A stretch of DNA of 24,275 nucleotides from contig DNRP01000010.1 in the NCBI GenBank assembly GCA_003499955.1, forward strand, positions 2,853 to 27,127, given 5' to 3'. Both the position numbers and the translations under genes were made by a program. Numbering within the stretch: position 1 is the first letter of the stretch; each line of letters starts with the position of its first letter. This document shows positions 6,674 through 14,461 of the stretch, piece by piece. Under the pieces are notes generated by a model that ran no database searches, was not told the DNA's origin, and saw nothing but the letters and a program-made list of their open reading frames with translations. The DNA comes from Cyanobacteria bacterium UBA9971 (lineage in GTDB: Bacteria; Cyanobacteriota; Vampirovibrionia; Gastranaerophilales; UBA9971).

Positions 6674-7408
6674 ATGTTAATAACTAATTATTTTAAGCCT
6701 GTTTATGCAAATAAAATTTTTCAAACAAACTTTTCTTCCGTAAATTTACCGGTTTTTTCCGGCAAACCGGAAGACTATCAAAAAAAAATCTTTTTATATC
6801 AAAGAAATCTTTCCACTCTGGGTATTAAGTCTTATTTATTTGATAATTGTGATATTAAAAACCTTATACTGGCAAAATCCGTTCATGATGCTTTTTTTGA
6901 TATTAAAAATGCCGGATTCAATATTCCCAAAGGTATATCCGTTCATTGCAATGATGCAGCCGACCACTTTGAAAGAGGTTCAAATGATATGGCTTACACT
7001 TATACTGAAAGTGAGCGTAAACAAGTAAAACCTGAAATTTATTTAAATACCCCTCATTACAAGTATAACAAAAATTTGCCTTATGTTGTTCATTCATCAG
7101 GTGGTGATCCTAAAATATATAATGCTAAAATGGACATATATCACGAATTTGCGCATGCCTATCAAGCAATAAATAATAAAAAAAATTATTTATCTTTAGG
7201 TGATCAAAAATTTGACAGAAAAACAAAAAATGAAATAACAAAATGCTTAAATTCTTATGCTGCAACAAATAAATCAGAATTTGTTGCTGAATACTTTGCT
7301 TATAAAATGGCCGGAATTAAAATTAAAAGCAACAGAATTGATCTGGAAAAGATTTATAATGAATGTCATGGTCCTAAATTTAAGAAAAAATTGGATTTGG
7401 TAGCTTAA
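6674..7408 (+). CDS. HEFAH zinc-metallopeptidase-like protein with FSG tag
   Basis: 244 residues. The HExxH zinc motif is at residues 157-161 (HEFAH). About 40 residues on, SEFVAEYFAYKMAG (201-214) supplies Glu202 or Glu206 as third ligand, as in gluzincin-type peptidases such as the lethal-factor-like group. The first 30 residues are polar/aromatic, with PVFSGKPED (26-34). A near-identical FSGKP stretch is present in the HNH protein at 7475-9523, although the catalytic parts are unrelated. There is no classical signal peptide. Substrate unknown; it could act on a neighbouring cell, a host protein or the cell's own protein. AAGGA upstream of ATG is a fair ribosome-binding site. The gene faces the HNH gene convergently. 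Confidence 0.65.
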   Translation: MLITNYFKPVYANKIFQTNFSSVNLPVFSGKPEDYQKKIFLYQRNLSTLGIKSYLFDNCDIKNLILAKSVHDAFFDIKNAGFNIPKGISVHCNDAADHFERGSNDMAYTYTESERKQVKPEIYLNTPHYKYNKNLPYVVHSSGGDPKIYNAKMDIYHEFAHAYQAINNKKNYLSLGDQKFDRKTKNEITKCLNSYAATNKSEFVAEYFAYKMAGIKIKSNRIDLEKIYNECHGPKFKKKLDLVA

Positions 7409-7474
7409 AAAAGTTCAGAATGACAAATTTAAGTGGTTTTTAAAAAAATCAAATTAATTCACAATTCACGTTAT

Positions 7475-9523
7475 TTATATTCCGTTATTGCCTTTTAAAT
7501 ACTTTATTAATGATATATTTCCTCTATCTGTGTTAGATTCTATTGAACAAATAATGAAATTTCCATCATCATTTGTACTGTTTTCCCAGCTATGAGGAAT
7601 TATATGATCTGCACTCGGTGTCAATTCTTCGTCATCTAAATCACGATCAAGATGGTTTCCTGTATATGCGCATTTTTCATAAATTTCAGGCATAAACTTC
7701 ATAGGAGTAAAAGCACGCTCTCTCATAGATATTATTTCTTGCGCTCCAAAACTAACTTGTTTTGGTTCATTTAATTCCTGTATCGCCAAGACTGTTGCAT
7801 CTACAGCTTTTTTTTGATTTTCTGTTATGGTTTTGCTTGTTTTTAATAATGATAAATAATCCGAAAATTCCGGTGATTTCCAATAATTATCGTGAACTGA
7901 CAAAATACCGAACAGTTCTTTTGCTGTATCTTTATATTCTTCAGGTTGTAAATTAGCTTTTTTACTTCCTATTAAAAGGTTTTCCAGTCCTCTTTCAAAC
8001 CACTGGTATCCGCCCCTTTTTTCCTCTTTTAATCCATATTCCGGAACTTCAAATCCTATCATTTTTTCTTTTAAGTATATTGATAGGGAAGAAACTCTTT
8101 TTGCTGCTTTTTTTTCATCAATAATTCCGGGAATTTTTTTATCTAATTCTTTTTGAAAAATTTCATCGGAAAAATTCGGTGTTGATTTAAGATTAAGAGT
8201 ATTTTTGTAAGTCAAATCGACGCTCGCTGTTAAACCCTTGAAAGGATGTTGTGTGCAATTCGACAGTTTTATGTTTGCTCTTGCTTGTAATGCCTTATTT
8301 ATTTGTATTATTTTTTCTTTTGTTTTTTGTGTTTGTAATTCTTTTTGTTCATTATCTTTTATTTTCCGACTTTTTTCTTCCAGTTCCGTAACTTGTCTTT
8401 CAAGTTTATCTACTACCGGTTTTATTTGATTTAACTGGCTTTTTTGTTGAGATTTTAAAGTTTTATCAGGTTTATTTTCTATTCTGGTCAAAAAGTCTGA
8501 CAGAATATTTAATTTTTCATTAATTCCGCAAACTTTTTTAGCAAGAATATCTCTTTGTCTGGCTAGATTTTTAGTGCCTCTTATTTGATTTAATCTGTCA
8601 ATTTCTTCTCTAACAGGTGATTTCGATTTTTGTACCGGCTTTTTTTTTGTTCTTTCAGGGGTATCTGTATAAATTATTACTTTTTTAGGCTGCGGTTTTG
8701 CATTTAATTCTATTCTTGCAACAAGAATTTCGTCAGTTTTAGCTAATTTAGCCATTACTAATTCGAATTTTTGTTTTTCATTTTCTTTATTTATTTTTTC
8801 AGACAGCGCTTGAAGATAAGCGTTTTTTTCAGCTAAAAGTTTTTCTGCTTCTTTTAAACGGGTTTTTTCTTTTATTTTTAATTTACAATCAGGTTTTTCG
8901 CTTATTGATGTAAGAAAATCATTTATTTTTGTCATCAAAACATCTGTTTTTTTAATTCTTTGAATAACAGTTTTTTCTACGGGTTCAGGGGTTTTTTCTG
9001 TTATTTTTTTTGTTTCTTCCTGTTTTGATTGTTCTTGTTTGGTTATTACTTCCTGTCTGGCTATTACTTTTTGATTATTTAATATTTTTCTTGCTGCAAG
9101 AATTTCGTTAACTCTATTTAAATTATTTGCTACTGCTTCTAGTTTTTTTCTTTCTTCTTCCTGTTTAATGCTTTCAGAAAGCTTTTTAAGTTCCAACTCT
9201 TTTTCTGTTAAAAGCTTTTTTGTTTCTATTAAACGGTTTTTTTCTTTTATTTTTAAATGATAATCAAATTTTTTGTTTATTTCTTCCAGAAAAACACCTG
9301 ACTGATTTATTAACCTGTCAGTATTATTGAGTTTTTCAAGAACGGTTTTTTCTTCTAAAGCCGTCTGCCCTTGAGGTTTGCCTGAAAAGCATACTGTATC
9401 AGCTTGCAAATTATATTTATATTGCGGAGAGGCAATAACACTTGCTAACCCTTTTTGCAAAGGATTAGCAAGTGTTTGTCTTTTTATATTTGATTCTGAT
9501 ATGTATATGTTCAGGTTAAGCAT
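7475..9523 (-). CDS. HNH-nuclease-like protein with three coiled-coil repeats
   Basis: 682 residues. The N-terminus has a short tag TVCFSGKP (43-50). Three related segments of about 90 residues follow (about 61-150, 187-275, 328-420). Each starts with a Thr/Asn-Asp-rich helix, then 'K(P/F)D-x-(K/H)LK-x-K' and a long Lys/Glu coiled coil ending in a 'I-L-x-A-R' type helix. Residues 440-590 form an unknown mostly helical domain. A second tag-like VSFGA is at 590-594. The C-terminus has an HNH core: CAYTG (618-622), DHIIPHSW (639-646, His640 and His644), Asn655, Cys659 and NTDRGN (664-669). DNA or RNA cleavage is inferred from the motif. The gene lies 21 bases after the DHH gene and is probably co-transcribed with it. 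Coiled repeats plus a terminal nuclease suggest a toxin-like or structural-scaffold nuclease, but no immunity gene is evident. Confidence 0.65.
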   Translation of the reverse strand: MLNLNIYISESNIKRQTLANPLQKGLASVIASPQYKYNLQADTVCFSGKPQGQTALEEKTVLEKLNNTDRLINQSGVFLEEINKKFDYHLKIKEKNRLIETKKLLTEKELELKKLSESIKQEEERKKLEAVANNLNRVNEILAARKILNNQKVIARQEVITKQEQSKQEETKKITEKTPEPVEKTVIQRIKKTDVLMTKINDFLTSISEKPDCKLKIKEKTRLKEAEKLLAEKNAYLQALSEKINKENEKQKFELVMAKLAKTDEILVARIELNAKPQPKKVIIYTDTPERTKKKPVQKSKSPVREEIDRLNQIRGTKNLARQRDILAKKVCGINEKLNILSDFLTRIENKPDKTLKSQQKSQLNQIKPVVDKLERQVTELEEKSRKIKDNEQKELQTQKTKEKIIQINKALQARANIKLSNCTQHPFKGLTASVDLTYKNTLNLKSTPNFSDEIFQKELDKKIPGIIDEKKAAKRVSSLSIYLKEKMIGFEVPEYGLKEEKRGGYQWFERGLENLLIGSKKANLQPEEYKDTAKELFGILSVHDNYWKSPEFSDYLSLLKTSKTITENQKKAVDATVLAIQELNEPKQVSFGAQEIISMRERAFTPMKFMPEIYEKCAYTGNHLDRDLDDEELTPSADHIIPHSWENSTNDDGNFIICSIESNTDRGNISLIKYLKGNNGI

Positions 9524-9544
9524 ATATTCTCACTGAATACTATT

Positions 9545-12193
9545 TTAGGCGCTGATTTTGAATATATTTTGGTTTCCTTTAAATGAAACGATTTTATCTT
9601 TTCCTGCCTGATCTTCTTTTCTCATTTCGGCAACAATATCCGTAATTAGTTCTGTACAAGGTTTTCCGGTCGGATCAAGAACTACCTTGACTTTTTTGCA
9701 CATTGCTTTTTTATCTTCATCGGATTTATCGCTGTTCATAACCTGATGATTTTCTTTAAGTTGTTCAAGGATTTGTTTCGGGCTTTGAGCTTTTTTGCCG
9801 TCAATTTCTACACCCAGCGGTGTTTTTAATCCAACTCCCGGGAGGTCTACTCTTCCGCCTGAAGCTCCGCCGTGTCCGCCGCCGTGGAATAAGTTGGCGA
9901 GTAATTCAGCGTGGATTGTTCCTTCTTGTGATCTTAAAGAAAGTCTTAATCCGTTTTGTGTTGCAATATTTAATTTTTCATCAAGGAATCCTTCTTTTTT
10001 GTCCTGACAGGTTAATATTGCAACTCTTTTATCATCAAAAGCACTTTCATAATCTTCCATTGCTGCTTGTTCTACTTTTGAAGCTCCCGGTTTTGGTTTT
10101 TCAGGAGGATGTTCTGTCGGATTTGAACGGAGTATATTCATTACTTCGCCGTATTTAAAGCCATTTTGAACATCAAGGAAAGTTGTTTCTGCCTTACCTT
10201 TCTTTATTTTTTCAGATTTTCTGGCAAGGTTCCATACATCAAACATTTGTTCATAGTCAACCTGAACAATACCAAGACCTAATGTACCGATTTTTTTATC
10301 TTCTGCGATTACTTTGCCTTTTACAGAGTAATCAAGCATTGTTTCTCTTGCTGTTAAATCTAAATCAGGAATTCTGTTATCGTCCAAGTCATAAGAGATA
10401 TTTTCTCTCAGCCATTTTTTATCAATAGTTCCTTTAATACCGTCTGTTAAGCCCATAAGCCATTTTGACATACCTTCCGGCATAAAGTTCGGTCTTTGCT
10501 GTGCAGGTTTAAGCATATCCTCCGGCAGAAGGTTTGCTGTTCTTAAGAATGAGCCTGTGTCTGTTGACATACCCGTTACAAGAGCTGCTGACATTGCTTT
10601 TAATTTATCCTGTTGATCCTGTGTTTTAAATACATCAGCGGCTTTCTTTTCGCCTGTGGCTATTTTATTTAAATCAGGCATCATTTTTGAAGCAAGAATT
10701 CCGACAAGCTGTGTGGCTGCAGGAACTGCATCCGCAATCCATGCTAATCCATTCTGGTGAACTTTATCTATATTTAAGCCTGTTTTTTCTTGCGCATCTT
10801 GCCATTCAGCTTTTCTATGCGGATGGTGATCAATATAAACAACTTTTTTAGCTCCATCTATGTATTGTTTAAATGCTCCTGAAAATCTTTCCGGTGTCGG
10901 AACATCAAACATTACAACTACATCATATTTTTTTTGTAAATCTAATGTTTTACCTTTTTCTTTACCTTCTTTAATATCTTGTAATTCATCCTGTAAAATT
11001 TCAGCTTGTGCTTTAGCAAGATTATTGTCTAAATCATTATTAAATTTTTCAATATTACTTTGCATGGTTTTTTCATGGTCAAGATTTATTGCGCGTTTAA
11101 CTTCTCCGTCTATTCCGGGAATATTATGGCGGAATAAACCTGGGACTTTATCATCTATTGCGCAATCAATATTTTTATCAGGATATTTTAATCCCATTGC
11201 GTTTTTCATCCCTAATACAGCACCAAGAGTGTCCCCATCCGGTTTACAATGCCCTACAAACAAAAAGTTTTTATTTTCAGGATCATCAAAAACATTAACG
11301 ATATTATTTATGACTTGTTCCATTTTATCTGCAGAACCGACTTTTTTAGCTTCTTCATGATTAAAAATAAGTTTTAAAATTTGATCAGGAGAGGTTTTTT
11401 CCTGATAAAGCATGGCTTTTTTAGCACATTCAGGATTGTTTAATATATTATGAAATGTTTCCTGAACAGTTGCTCTTTTTTCAGGGTCTGTACCCGTATA
11501 AAGAAGATTTGCTCTTAAGCCTATGGTTGAAGCACCTTTTGTCATTCCCGCAATCACGTTTGATAATTCAAACTTAAAATCATCCTTATATTCAGGATCA
11601 TTCAATAATGGTTCCAGAGCAGGAGCTAGTTCATCGGGAACTCTTCCTAAATTACCATATTTAGGTTCACTTAAATTTATTGTATTTTTTATTCCCTCGG
11701 GCGTTCTCATTTGTCCTTGTGTAAATAATAATTCTTGACCGTCTTTCCAGTTACTGTCAGCTAATTTATTAATAGGTCCTTTAGCTCCGGGAAGTTTTTT
11801 ATCCAAATTTCTTATGCCTTTTTTGCCTTTAGCTTTTTTTCCTTTTTGAATAACTTCCGGCTCTGAAGAAGACGCTTGCGGTTTTGACGGGTCTTCAATC
11901 GTATTTGATTGATTTCTTTTTACACCGGTAACTCTCATTTGAATGCCTATAGGTTGGTCTTTTCGAGGATCCTGTAATCCCGTAAAAGAAATATAATGAA
12001 GAACATTTTTATTTTGTTTAAATTCAAAATTATGTCCTGTAAAAGAAATAACTTTATTTGAAGAGCTTATGTCGACTTTATCTTCAGGAGTTTTGAATCT
12101 TGACGACAAATTTGCTGCATAATTGTTGTCAGGTTGATCCATTTTGGTTTTTTGAATGTTTCCAACGAACCTCAATCCTACTTTGTCTAACAT
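9545..12193 (-). CDS. Large DHH/DHHA1-family phosphoesterase with lineage-specific N-terminus
   Basis: 882 residues, more than twice the usual NrnA length. The DHH domain begins near residue 308. Motifs seen: GHCKPDGD (His315, Asp319, Asp321), FDVPTPER (Asp430), YIDHHPHR (Asp455-His456-His457), ALVTGMSTDTGSF (538-550, Asp545) and the DHHA1 loop GGGHGGASGG (771-780). These are the metal ligands and substrate loop of NrnA/GdpP/RecJ-type enzymes, which hydrolyse nano-RNA, pAp or cyclic dinucleotides. The precise substrate cannot be told. The first 310 residues are unlike NrnA: VISFTG (48-53), YISFTG (67-72), then a Lys/Ser/Pro-rich linker (about 95-145). VSFKG lies near the C-terminus (869-873). 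AAGAAGGG precedes the ATG. It heads a two-gene unit with the HNH protein. Confidence 0.85.
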   Translation of the reverse strand: MLDKVGLRFVGNIQKTKMDQPDNNYAANLSSRFKTPEDKVDISSSNKVISFTGHNFEFKQNKNVLHYISFTGLQDPRKDQPIGIQMRVTGVKRNQSNTIEDPSKPQASSSEPEVIQKGKKAKGKKGIRNLDKKLPGAKGPINKLADSNWKDGQELLFTQGQMRTPEGIKNTINLSEPKYGNLGRVPDELAPALEPLLNDPEYKDDFKFELSNVIAGMTKGASTIGLRANLLYTGTDPEKRATVQETFHNILNNPECAKKAMLYQEKTSPDQILKLIFNHEEAKKVGSADKMEQVINNIVNVFDDPENKNFLFVGHCKPDGDTLGAVLGMKNAMGLKYPDKNIDCAIDDKVPGLFRHNIPGIDGEVKRAINLDHEKTMQSNIEKFNNDLDNNLAKAQAEILQDELQDIKEGKEKGKTLDLQKKYDVVVMFDVPTPERFSGAFKQYIDGAKKVVYIDHHPHRKAEWQDAQEKTGLNIDKVHQNGLAWIADAVPAATQLVGILASKMMPDLNKIATGEKKAADVFKTQDQQDKLKAMSAALVTGMSTDTGSFLRTANLLPEDMLKPAQQRPNFMPEGMSKWLMGLTDGIKGTIDKKWLRENISYDLDDNRIPDLDLTARETMLDYSVKGKVIAEDKKIGTLGLGIVQVDYEQMFDVWNLARKSEKIKKGKAETTFLDVQNGFKYGEVMNILRSNPTEHPPEKPKPGASKVEQAAMEDYESAFDDKRVAILTCQDKKEGFLDEKLNIATQNGLRLSLRSQEGTIHAELLANLFHGGGHGGASGGRVDLPGVGLKTPLGVEIDGKKAQSPKQILEQLKENHQVMNSDKSDEDKKAMCKKVKVVLDPTGKPCTELITDIVAEMRKEDQAGKDKIVSFKGNQNIFKISA

Positions 12194-12337
12194 TTTACAT
12201 ACCCTTCTTTCTAACTGACTCTTTTTATTTTTCTCTAAAAAATTTTAAATCTTTATTCATATGCTTAAAGAACTGTAAATAAAAAAATTGATAGTATTTG
12301 TCGATAAATTTAATTTTTTTTATTTTCATATTAAAAA

Positions 12338-12368
12338 ATGAAGCTGTTAAAAGACTTAACGGCTTCAT
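12338..12368 (-). terminator. Terminator between two minus-strand genes
   Basis: ATGAAGCTGTTAA and TTAACGGCTTCAT arms (13 bp with one wobble), 5-base loop. Read on the minus strand it is followed by TTTTTT. It insulates the DHH-HNH unit from the membrane-protein gene upstream. Confidence 0.8.
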
Positions 12369-12398
12369 AAAAGTTAATATTTTCTTTTTTATATTATT

Positions 12399-12893
12399 TT
12401 ATTTTTTTTCATGCTTTTGTGTTTGTTGAATCTTTTTCATTTCAGTACTACATGCTGCTCCTGTTATTTTTCCTTCTTTTAATTCTTTTTCAATTTGAGC
12501 TCTGGTTTTTATAGGACAGCTTTTGCTTTCTTTTTTTATTTGTTGTTTATAAGCAATATTTTTTTCATTTTTCTGTTCTGTTTTTTCTTCCTGAATTTCT
12601 TTATTATTTTCTTCTTTTTGTTTTTGCATCATTGGCATGCCCTGCTGCATTATTTGTTCATGTCTTTCATTCATATATGGACAATGTCTAAATTGCGGTT
12701 TTTTAACAACAAAAATTGATCCCAACAACATTGCTAATATTGCAAGAACTATTAATAAATAACCGACTATAAATCCGAAATTTCTAAGGGCTTTATGCTC
12801 TGATTTAAACGCAAAATGCATTACCAAAAAAGCAAGCGCAAGCCCTAATGCGATGTGTAAAAAAACTATTGTTAAAAATAAAGCTATTCCCAT
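12399..12893 (-). CDS. Two-helix membrane protein with His/Met/Cys-rich tail
   Basis: 164 residues. Two membrane helices (about 3-27 and 38-63) are followed by a soluble tail. Right after helix 2 come KPQFRHCPYMNERHEQIMQQ and GMPMM, a cluster of His, Cys and Met that could bind copper or another soft metal. The rest is a Gln/Lys/Glu coiled region, with SCPIKTRAQIEKELKEGKITGAAC near the end adding two more Cys. The segment 'IEKELKEGKITG' resembles short SHOCT-like C-terminal helices. Strong ribosome-binding site GAGGGAG. It is a single-gene unit with its own terminator. Metal handling is an inference from composition; no family is recognised. Confidence 0.65.
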   Translation of the reverse strand: MGIALFLTIVFLHIALGLALAFLVMHFAFKSEHKALRNFGFIVGYLLIVLAILAMLLGSIFVVKKPQFRHCPYMNERHEQIMQQGMPMMQKQKEENNKEIQEEKTEQKNEKNIAYKQQIKKESKSCPIKTRAQIEKELKEGKITGAACSTEMKKIQQTQKHEKK

Positions 12894-13217
12894 TTAATCT
12901 CCCTCTTTTCTTTATATACTTATTTTGAACGAGTTACTGCCCTACATTGCTGTCGCCTTTGCGTCACCGTTTCGGACTTTCGCTCATTTTTCACAACCGA
13001 ACAATATTGAACTGTTCCATATAGTATATAAGACAAAAAGAGTTTCTTTATTAGCTATATTGCTAATTTTTGATATTCAACAAATAACCCCTTTACTTAT
13101 TTTTATTTAGGTATAATATAAGTGTAGAAAGAACACTTTATAAAAAATTATTTATTCATTATTTGCTCTAAAAAGAGATCAAAATTTATTTTAAAAAAGA
13201 GGCAAAAAACAAAGATC
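12894..13217. promoter_or_regulatory. Divergent intergenic region with promoter and palindrome
   Basis: TATAAT at 13112-13117 would start transcription near 13124 toward the 100-residue gene. The palindrome AAGTGT-N7-ACACTT (13120-13138) covers that start point, an operator-like position. The stretch 12925-13010 translates without stops into a peptide (VAFASPFRTFAHF) of the kind made by repeated intergenic DNA. It has no ribosome-binding site and is not called as a gene. Confidence 0.45.
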
Positions 13218-13520
13218 ATGAAAATTCTATTTAATTGCAACACTACTGTTAATTATCCGCGCAAAATTTCTTTCGGTTCGATTGTTGCTCAGCCGCAAGA
13301 TAAAGAACAAATTCAAACTATGTCTAATATTGCATATAAAACAAAAGAAACCCTTGAAAAAAGGTTTGGAGATAAAGCTCCTATTATGATGAAAGCTAAT
13401 ATTACCCAAGATACAGCTGTTTTTAGTACTTCAAACACAAATAAAGCCAAGGAAAAAACCGCTGATTCTATTATGCAGTTTTATTTAAGACAAACAAATA
13501 TTCCTTTTAAACAAGTTTAA
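13218..13520 (+). CDS. 100-residue unknown protein with ISFG tag
   Basis: The N-terminus is MKILFNCNTTVNYPRKISFG, with the lineage-type tag ISFG at 17-20. The remainder is a small alpha/beta region (helix about 28-52, a strand APIMMKANITQDTAVFS, then a helix ending FYLRQTNIPF). There is no signal peptide or membrane helix. The ribosome-binding site is weak (GAGG about 15 bases upstream). A palindrome at the likely transcription start suggests regulation. It is followed by two strong hairpins. I do not recognise a family. Confidence 0.6.
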   Translation: MKILFNCNTTVNYPRKISFGSIVAQPQDKEQIQTMSNIAYKTKETLEKRFGDKAPIMMKANITQDTAVFSTSNTNKAKEKTADSIMQFYLRQTNIPFKQV

Positions 13521-13548
13521 TTAAAGTTCTTTTTATAAACAACAAAAA

Positions 13549-13572
13549 GCCTTAAGACCAGACTCCTAAGGC
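13549..13572. terminator. Hairpin terminator, probably bidirectional
   Basis: GCCTTAAG/CCTAAGGC arms (one mismatch), 8-base loop. A T5 run follows on the minus strand and a weaker AT tract on the + strand. First of two hairpins between converging genes. Confidence 0.6.
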
Positions 13573-13678
13573 ATTTAAAATTTATAGCATTGAATTAGTT
13601 AATTTGATTATACACAAATTTAATGAAAATCAACCTATCATATTTTCGGTTTTATTATTTTTACAAAAATTTATAAAT

Positions 13679-13715
13679 AAAAAGTCATGCTTTTTAAATT
13701 TTGGCATGACTTTTT
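13679..13715. terminator. Bidirectional terminator, perfect 12-bp stem
   Basis: AAAAAGTCATGC and GCATGACTTTTT are exact reverse complements around a 13-base AT-rich loop, giving a T5 run on either strand. It lies between the converging 13218-13520 and 13738-14295 genes. Confidence 0.85.
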
Positions 13716-13737
13716 ATTTAAATATTTAAAATTAAGG

Positions 13738-14295
13738 TTATTTTATTTTTATTCCGAAAAAAGATCTTTTATTTTTTAATTCGGTATTTTCTTTTTCCAT
13801 CAAATCTAAGCGAACTTTTAATGCTGCGTTTTCTTGTATAATCTTGAAATATTCTTCTTTTGTTTTGTTTTCTGAATCTGAGAGCAGTTTTACCTGGCCT
13901 GCCTGTTCTGAATAATTTAAAAGCTTTTCGTTAAGATTGTTAAGAGTCCGTAACATTTCAAGCATTACTTTATCTTCTTGTTTTGGAACATTGTTGAAAT
14001 TTGCCGAACTGTTATGAATAGGGTCAGTGTACACAACAGTACCTTCGTGGATGGTCTCGAACCCTTCTGAATCATCTTCAAAATCATCGTACTGTTCGGA
14101 AATGTACTCGCCTGAATATAATTGGGTTAATTCTCGTATTTTTTGCTCTTCTTCGTCTGTAAGAAGTATTAACTTGCCCCGTGGTGTTGTTTCTGCACGA
14201 AGCTTTCCTTCTTTAATCCAAGAATAAATAGTTGTTCTGCCCAGACCCAATGTCTCAATCGCTTGCCTTACCGTTAATTTCTTTTCTTTTGCCAT
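13738..14295 (-). CDS. Excisionase/MerR-type HTH regulator with coiled-coil tail
   Basis: 185 residues from the ATG at 14295, preceded by AAGGGGA. A longer frame to 14421 lacks a ribosome-binding site and overlaps the promoter region. Residues 6-45 (KLTVRQAIETLGLGRTTIYS, then WIKEGKLRAET) form a winged HTH of the excisionase/MerR class that binds DNA. An acidic linker (about 60-90) and a long C-terminal coiled coil (about 105-175) suggest oligomerisation. The layout resembles phage and plasmid regulators or partition-type DNA-binding proteins. It diverges from a tiny membrane gene and a replication-like gene. A four-fold 10-bp repeat in its own leader suggests autoregulation. Confidence 0.75.
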   Translation of the reverse strand: MAKEKKLTVRQAIETLGLGRTTIYSWIKEGKLRAETTPRGKLILLTDEEEQKIRELTQLYSGEYISEQYDDFEDDSEGFETIHEGTVVYTDPIHNSSANFNNVPKQEDKVMLEMLRTLNNLNEKLLNYSEQAGQVKLLSDSENKTKEEYFKIIQENAALKVRLDLMEKENTELKNKRSFFGIKIK

Positions 14296-14310
14296 CTGCT
14301 GAATTCCCCT

Positions 14311-14350
14311 TTTCGTTGAATTATGTTGAATAAAACTGAAATGTGCTGAA
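14311..14350. repeat. Four tandem 10-bp repeats (iteron/operator-like)
   Basis: Four consecutive 10-base units each end in TTGAA, TTGAA, CTGAA and CTGAA, so TGAA recurs at exactly one helical turn (14317, 14327, 14337, 14347). The array lies 15-55 bases upstream of the HTH regulator's start, on the face an autoregulator could occupy. Confidence 0.65.
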
Positions 14351-14359
14351 GTGTTCGGG
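14345..14359. promoter_or_regulatory. Operator-like site O1
   Basis: GCTGAAGTGTTCGGG. It matches the site at 14566-14580 in 14 of 15 bases. The core is an imperfect inverted repeat CTGAA-N3-TTCGG. It lies between the 10-bp repeats and the divergent promoters. Confidence 0.55.
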
Positions 14360-14405
14360 TTGTGTTTGTATCTTCCGGTCTTTTTCGGTATCGTTCGAAA
14401 TGACC

Positions 14406-14434
14406 TTGACATATTATACAACGGATTGTATATT
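14406..14434 (+). promoter_or_regulatory. Strong sigma70-type promoter
   Basis: TTGACA, 17-base spacer, TATATT on the + strand. On the opposite strand TATAAT (14418-14413) overlaps it and may serve the HTH gene. GGAGGAG follows at 14447-14453. Confidence 0.75.
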
Positions 14435-14461
14435 CATGCATGCGTTGGAGGAGTTTTTAAT

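Noticed and set aside
9795..11738. Several + strand ORFs of 66-166 codons opposite the DHH gene
   Set aside because: Antisense shadows of a gene with complete catalytic motifs.
12925..13020. Homology of the 12.95-kb GC-rich scrap with the repeat near 20.3 kb
   Set aside because: Only scattered matches such as TTTGCGTC; too weak to call a repeat copy by eye.
12925..13110. 61-codon + strand ORF
   Set aside because: No ribosome-binding site, and the DNA resembles lineage-type interspersed repeats that read through without stops.
14384..14401. TTTCG-N8-CGAAA as an additional operator or tRNA T-arm
   Set aside because: Arms are short and do not match the CYGAA-N3-TTCGG core; no cloverleaf can be built around the TTCGAAA.
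14296..14421. 42-residue N-terminal extension of the HTH regulator
   Set aside because: It spans the 10-bp repeats and promoter, has no ribosome-binding site, and the HTH domain starts right after the ATG at 14295.
14351..14461. Longer ATG-start version of the small membrane peptide
   Set aside because: Its start lies upstream of the promoter at 14406-14434 and within the operator-like site; the TTG at 14462 has the ribosome-binding site.
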